From Halobacteria archaeon HArc-gm2 (lineage in GTDB: Archaea > Halobacteriota > Halobacteria > Halobacteriales > Haloarculaceae): DNA of 64,000 bases. Location: contig JAOPKE010000004.1 of the NCBI GenBank assembly GCA_025517465.1, forward strand, positions 406,223 to 470,222. The letters are read 5' to 3'. Positions 61,099 through 64,000 of the stretch are shown here, in pieces. How positions within the stretch are numbered: the stretch's first letter is position 1; the number at the start of each line of letters is the position of its first letter. The translations under genes were made by a program, and so were the position numbers. Under the pieces are notes generated by a model. That model was not told the origin of the DNA and made no database searches. It saw only the letters and a program-made list of their open reading frames with translations.

Positions 61099-61917
61099 AT
61101 GCACTTCTTCGAGCGACTGGACGAACGGATCGAGGCGGTCGACAGCGTCGTCTCGGTCGGCCTCGACCCCGATCCGGACCGACTCCCGCCGAGCGTCGCC
61201 GACGCGGACCTCCCGCGCTGGTCGTTCAACCGCCGTATCATCGACGCGACGCACGAGCACGCGGCCTGTTACAAACCCAACGCGGCGTTCTACGAGGACG
61301 CGGACGGCTGGCGAGCCCTGGAGGAGACTATCGCGTACGCGCACGGGAAGGACGTCCCCGTGCTGCTCGACGCCAAGCGCGGCGACATCGGCAACACCGC
61401 CCGCCAGTACGCGGAGATTCTCGATATGGCCGACGCCATCACCGCGAACCCCTACATGGGCCAGGACTCGCTCGCACCCTTCCTCCAGCGCACGGGCAAG
61501 GGCGTGTTCGTGCTCTGTCGCACCTCGAACCCTGGCGGTGCGGACCTGCAGGACCTCGAACTCGACGACGGCGGGACGCTGTACGAGCGCGTCGCGGGGC
61601 TGGCCGCCGGCTGGAACGAGTACGGTAACGTCGGCCTCGTCGTCGGCGCGACGAACCCCGACGAACTCGAAGAGATACGGGAAATCGTGCCGGATATCCC
61701 GTTCCTCGTCCCCGGCGTCGGTGCCCAGGGCGGCGACGCGGAGGCCGCCGTCGAGTTCGGCCTCGCCGACGGCGTCGGCCTGGTCAACTCCTCTCGTGGG
61801 ATCATCTTCGCCGGTGAGAACGGCGCTCGCGGCGGCGAGCCGCCGGAGGAGGAGTACTTCGGTGCTGCGGGTCGCGCGGCGAAGCGACTCAAGCGGCGGC
61901 TCAACGAGTTCCGGTAG
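61099..61917 (+). CDS. pyrF: orotidine-5'-phosphate decarboxylase PyrF, type 2
   Basis: Decarboxylates OMP to UMP, the last step of pyrimidine synthesis. The 272-residue TIM barrel shows VVSVGLDPDPDRLP, CYKPNAAFYE, the catalytic Lys-Asp array LLDAKRGDIGNTA and a phosphate-gripper VPGVGAQGGDAEA with VNSSRGIIFA. These are the long type 2 (PyrF subfamily 2) marks. ATG 61099 sits at the usual distance before the first strand. Confidence 0.95.
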   Translation: MHFFERLDERIEAVDSVVSVGLDPDPDRLPPSVADADLPRWSFNRRIIDATHEHAACYKPNAAFYEDADGWRALEETIAYAHGKDVPVLLDAKRGDIGNTARQYAEILDMADAITANPYMGQDSLAPFLQRTGKGVFVLCRTSNPGGADLQDLELDDGGTLYERVAGLAAGWNEYGNVGLVVGATNPDELEEIREIVPDIPFLVPGVGAQGGDAEAAVEFGLADGVGLVNSSRGIIFAGENGARGGEPPEEEYFGAAGRAAKRLKRRLNEFR

Positions 61918-61950
61918 TCGAACGCGTTCCCCGGCCCGGTCCGTCCGCTG

Positions 61951-62154
61951 CTAGAACTCGTAGGTGTCGACGCCGTCCGGCAGGTCGTCGGGGTCTAGCG
62001 TGTCGGGGTCGCGCTCGCCCATCTGGACGGCACACTCGACGCAGACGCCGTGGCTCTCGTCCCAGTGGCGCTCGCAGACGAGTTTGCCACAGCGGTCGCA
62101 GGTGTGGACGACGTCCCGTTGCTCACAGATCTCACACAGGCCCGAGACACTCAT
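61951..62154 (-). CDS. small double zinc-finger protein
   Basis: A 67-residue protein, MSVSGLCEICEQRDVVHTCD, then RCGKLVCERHWDESHGVCVECA. Eight Cys/His ligands in CxxC...CxxCG...CxxH...H..CxxC order suggest a B-box/HIT-like cross-brace binding two zinc ions. Such haloarchaeal zinc microproteins are thought to mediate protein contacts. Acidic tail. ATG 62154. Confidence 0.75.
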   Translation of the reverse strand: MSVSGLCEICEQRDVVHTCDRCGKLVCERHWDESHGVCVECAVQMGERDPDTLDPDDLPDGVDTYEF

Positions 62155-62260
62155 GTCACTACGTAGCACGTCAAGCGGTTTGAACCTGCTGTCGCCCCGG
62201 TCGCTTCACCCGCGCGGTGTCTTGCGAGAGGCTTACAGTCCTCCCGTGCGAAGCGCCCCT

Positions 62261-62899
62261 GTGCAGTACGACCGTCTCGTCACGGGGCTCGCGGGGGTGC
62301 TGGGTGGTATCACCGTCGTGATGACGGTGCTGGGGCTCCTCTTCGAGCCCCCCATCCTGTTCGTCGCGCTCACCTTTGCCGCCGCGACGTACCTCGTCTA
62401 CTTCCACTCGAGCGGCCGGCTGGCGGCGCGTGTCTACCGGACCGTCGAGCGACAGGCGGCCGTGAACGCCGAGCGCGGTGGCCGCCGGCGCCGGCGGACC
62501 GACCGCCGGGGCCAGGGCGACGCCGGGGCCGGTCCGCGCGAGGAGTGGACGCCGCCCAGAGACGGCGCCACGGCCCGGGAAGCGGCGGCCGCTGGGGGCC
62601 AGGCTCGCCAGGGAGCGACTCACTCGGGCCGGTCTGGCCAGCGACAGGCGGGCCCTCGCGGCCAGCGTCAGCGCCAGCAGCGACGTGGAAGCCGACAGCG
62701 CCAACGGGTGCCGAATGCGAACAGCGGCCCGACCGCGGCAGAGGCCTACCAGACGCTCGGGCTGGACCCCGGTGCCGACGAGTCCTCGGTCAAGCGGGCC
62801 TACCGCGAGAAGGTCAAACAGGTCCACCCGGACGCCGACGGCGGCGACGAGGAGGCGTTCAAGGAGGTCACCGCGGCCTACGAGCGGTTGACAGACTGA
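62261..62899 (+). CDS. membrane-anchored J-domain protein
   Basis: A 212-residue protein. Residues 1-55 have two hydrophobic segments (LVTGLAGVLGGITVVMTVLG, PPILFVALTFAAATYLVYF); a Gln/Arg/Gly-rich linker of about 85 residues follows (low complexity, positively charged, unusual here); the C-terminal about 65 residues are a J domain, AYQTLGLDPGADESSVKRAY with the HPD motif in VKQVHPDADGG. It probably recruits Hsp70 to the membrane. GTG 62261 used; GTG 62246 is also in frame. Confidence 0.8.
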   Translation: MQYDRLVTGLAGVLGGITVVMTVLGLLFEPPILFVALTFAAATYLVYFHSSGRLAARVYRTVERQAAVNAERGGRRRRRTDRRGQGDAGAGPREEWTPPRDGATAREAAAAGGQARQGATHSGRSGQRQAGPRGQRQRQQRRGSRQRQRVPNANSGPTAAEAYQTLGLDPGADESSVKRAYREKVKQVHPDADGGDEEAFKEVTAAYERLTD

Positions 62900-62975
62900 T
62901 TCTCCTGCGCGGGGCGACACAATGACCAGAGCCGGCGACCGCAACGCCGATAGTGACACGCGCGCGAGCGAGTCC

Positions 62976-63668
62976 ATGAACGACGTACCGCCGCTGGTCG
63001 TCGACGTCGACGGGACACTCACCGGCCCGGACCGCGCCGTCGACCCGCGTGTGTTCCCAGTGTTGCGCGAGTGGACAGCACCGGTCGTCGTCGCGACGGG
63101 CAAGGCGTTCCCGTTCCCAATCGCCCTCTGTGATTTCCTCGGCATCGAACTGTGCGTTATCGCCGAGAACGGCGGCGTCGTGTTCGTCGGCCAGACTGGC
63201 GCGCTGACCATGGCAGGGGAGCCAGAGGCAGCGGCGGCTGTCGCCGACGCGTACCGCGAACGGGGCCACGACCTGGGCTGGGGCCCGCTGGACTTCGCCA
63301 ATCGCTGGCGCGAGACGGAACTCGCGGTCAGTCGCGACCAGCCGCTGGAACCCCTGCAGGAACTCGCGGTGGACCACGGGCTGGTCGTCGTCGACACCGG
63401 CTTCGCCTACCACGTGAAGGCGCCCGACGTCGACAAGGGAACAGGCCTCGAAATCGTCGCCGACGAACTCGACCTGTCGCCCGAGGCGTTCCTCGCCGTC
63501 GGCGATTCGGAGAACGACGCGCCGACGTTCGAACTCGCCGGCGAGTCGGTCGCAGTGGTCAACGCCGACGACACGGCGAAAGCGGCCGCAGACCGGGTGA
63601 CCGACGAAGCGTACGCCGACGGCTTTCTGGAAGCTATCGAACCCTACGTCGACTGGGACGGGAACTGA
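62976..63668 (+). CDS. phosphoglycolate phosphatase, archaeal HAD type
   Basis: Probably dephosphorylates 2-phosphoglycolate. The 230-residue HAD-IIB-like phosphatase has the nucleophile motif VVDVDGTLTGPDRAVD, motif II VVVATGKAFP and motif IV VGDSENDAPTFELAG. This is the TA0175-type archaeal family. ATG 62976 (MNDVPPLVVDVDG) directly precedes the first strand; an upstream ATG 62922 gives an unconserved tail. Confidence 0.85.
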   Translation: MNDVPPLVVDVDGTLTGPDRAVDPRVFPVLREWTAPVVVATGKAFPFPIALCDFLGIELCVIAENGGVVFVGQTGALTMAGEPEAAAAVADAYRERGHDLGWGPLDFANRWRETELAVSRDQPLEPLQELAVDHGLVVVDTGFAYHVKAPDVDKGTGLEIVADELDLSPEAFLAVGDSENDAPTFELAGESVAVVNADDTAKAAADRVTDEAYADGFLEAIEPYVDWDGN

Positions 63669-63671
63669 CCG

Positions 63672-64000
63672 TCAGTCGGCGCTACCGCCGTCCGTCTCGG
63701 CCGCGCCGATGCTGTCGACCTCGGCGTGGCGCTCCTCGCCTAGCGCGGTCTGGAGTTTCCCGGCGACCACGGCGATGACGTAGATGGCGACCGCGACGAG
63801 GACGATGACGCCGCCGGCGGTCGCGCCGCCGTAGTAGGAGACCCCGATTCCCAGTGTAACGGCCAGTTCCGCCAGGACGACCGAGACGAGTAGCGACTCC
63901 GAGAAACTCCGGGATATCTGGGTCGCCGCCGCCACTGGAACCACGAGCATCGCGGCGACGAGGATGACGCCCATGATCTGCATCGCGCCGACGACGACCA
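63672..64000 (-). CDS. metal ABC transporter permease (ZnuB/ABC-3 type), 5' part outside the window
   Basis: C-terminal 109 or so codons of a membrane permease. The segment AMQIMGVILVAAMLVVPVAA is the conserved ABC-3 permease core; three further membrane segments follow, then an acidic tail ending GAAETDGGSAD. The frame is open to the last base of the window, so the start is not seen. Probable zinc or manganese uptake. Converges with the phosphatase gene, three bases apart. Confidence 0.82.
   Translation of the reverse strand, partial: VVVGAMQIMGVILVAAMLVVPVAAATQISRSFSESLLVSVVLAELAVTLGIGVSYYGGATAGGVIVLVAVAIYVIAVVAGKLQTALGEERHAEVDSIGAAETDGGSAD

Overview
The window is a chromosomal segment of a halophilic archaeon (class Halobacteria). 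The evidence is high G+C, uniformly acidic proteins rich in Asp and Glu, ATG/GTG starts with TATA-like boxes about 25-30 bases upstream (leaderless promoters), and typical haloarchaeal gene forms: glycerol-1-phosphate dehydrogenase, a PurN-PurH fusion without a cyclohydrolase domain, a FolC-FolP fusion, an archaeal XPB/Rad25 helicase and the KH-containing CPSF-type nuclease FttA. It looks like core chromosome. I found no rRNA, tRNA, CRISPR array, transposase or phage gene.

Layout. 1-6149: succinylase-branch lysine genes dapB (cut by the window edge), dapD, lysA and dapE, split by an Nmad3-like gene, a small-molecule kinase and a hairpin element. 6158-9501: phosphoribosyltransferase, GshA-like ligase and purB. 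9502-10296: gene-free, with two dispersed hairpin elements. 10297-19851: PrsW-like protease, a membrane protein, purN-purH, FNT channel, Gfo/Idh/MocA oxidoreductase, two small membrane proteins and folCP. 19859-20690: a PIN/UPF0175 toxin-antitoxin pair whose spacer is an 82-base nested palindrome. 20748-23215: GNAT, membrane protein and methyltransferase. 23216-23945: a large nested inverted-repeat region. 23946-28409: Rad25, a histidine kinase and a glycosyltransferase. 28583-33368: membrane protein, a flavin-dependent halogenase-like enzyme, an S9 peptidase and a degenerate Nudix-like protein. 33401-41294: egsA, a 40-residue zinc-ribbon protein, a second copy of the palindromic element, gltB and gdh (ammonium assimilation). 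41763-46783: a second histidine kinase, proS, a hairpin element, an ATP-grasp-like remnant and an unknown gene. 47043-54113: fttA, MaoC hydratase, MFS transporter, small proteins, GNAT and an acyl-CoA carboxylase beta subunit with an unusual N-terminal extension. 54213-59043: a PKD surface protein, the gluconeogenic pair fbp-fba and a 3-hydroxyacyl-CoA dehydrogenase. 59044-59541: two more hairpin elements. 59542-64000: DUF2240 pair, membrane protein, pyrF, zinc-finger protein, J-domain membrane protein, phosphoglycolate phosphatase and the 3' part of a metal ABC permease.

Most genes serve central metabolism: lysine, purine, pyrimidine, folate, glutamate, gluconeogenesis and lipid backbone. 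The most distinctive signals are intergenic. One family of eight dispersed elements (boxes reading GGACTGAAAGGGGC and GGGGCTTTCTGG around element-specific perfect stems) occupies most of the larger gaps. A second family, with TTACAACYACCACTAT termini, has two copies, each supplying the stop codon of the adjacent gene. A hairpin module resembling the first family also appears to sit in frame inside gltB.
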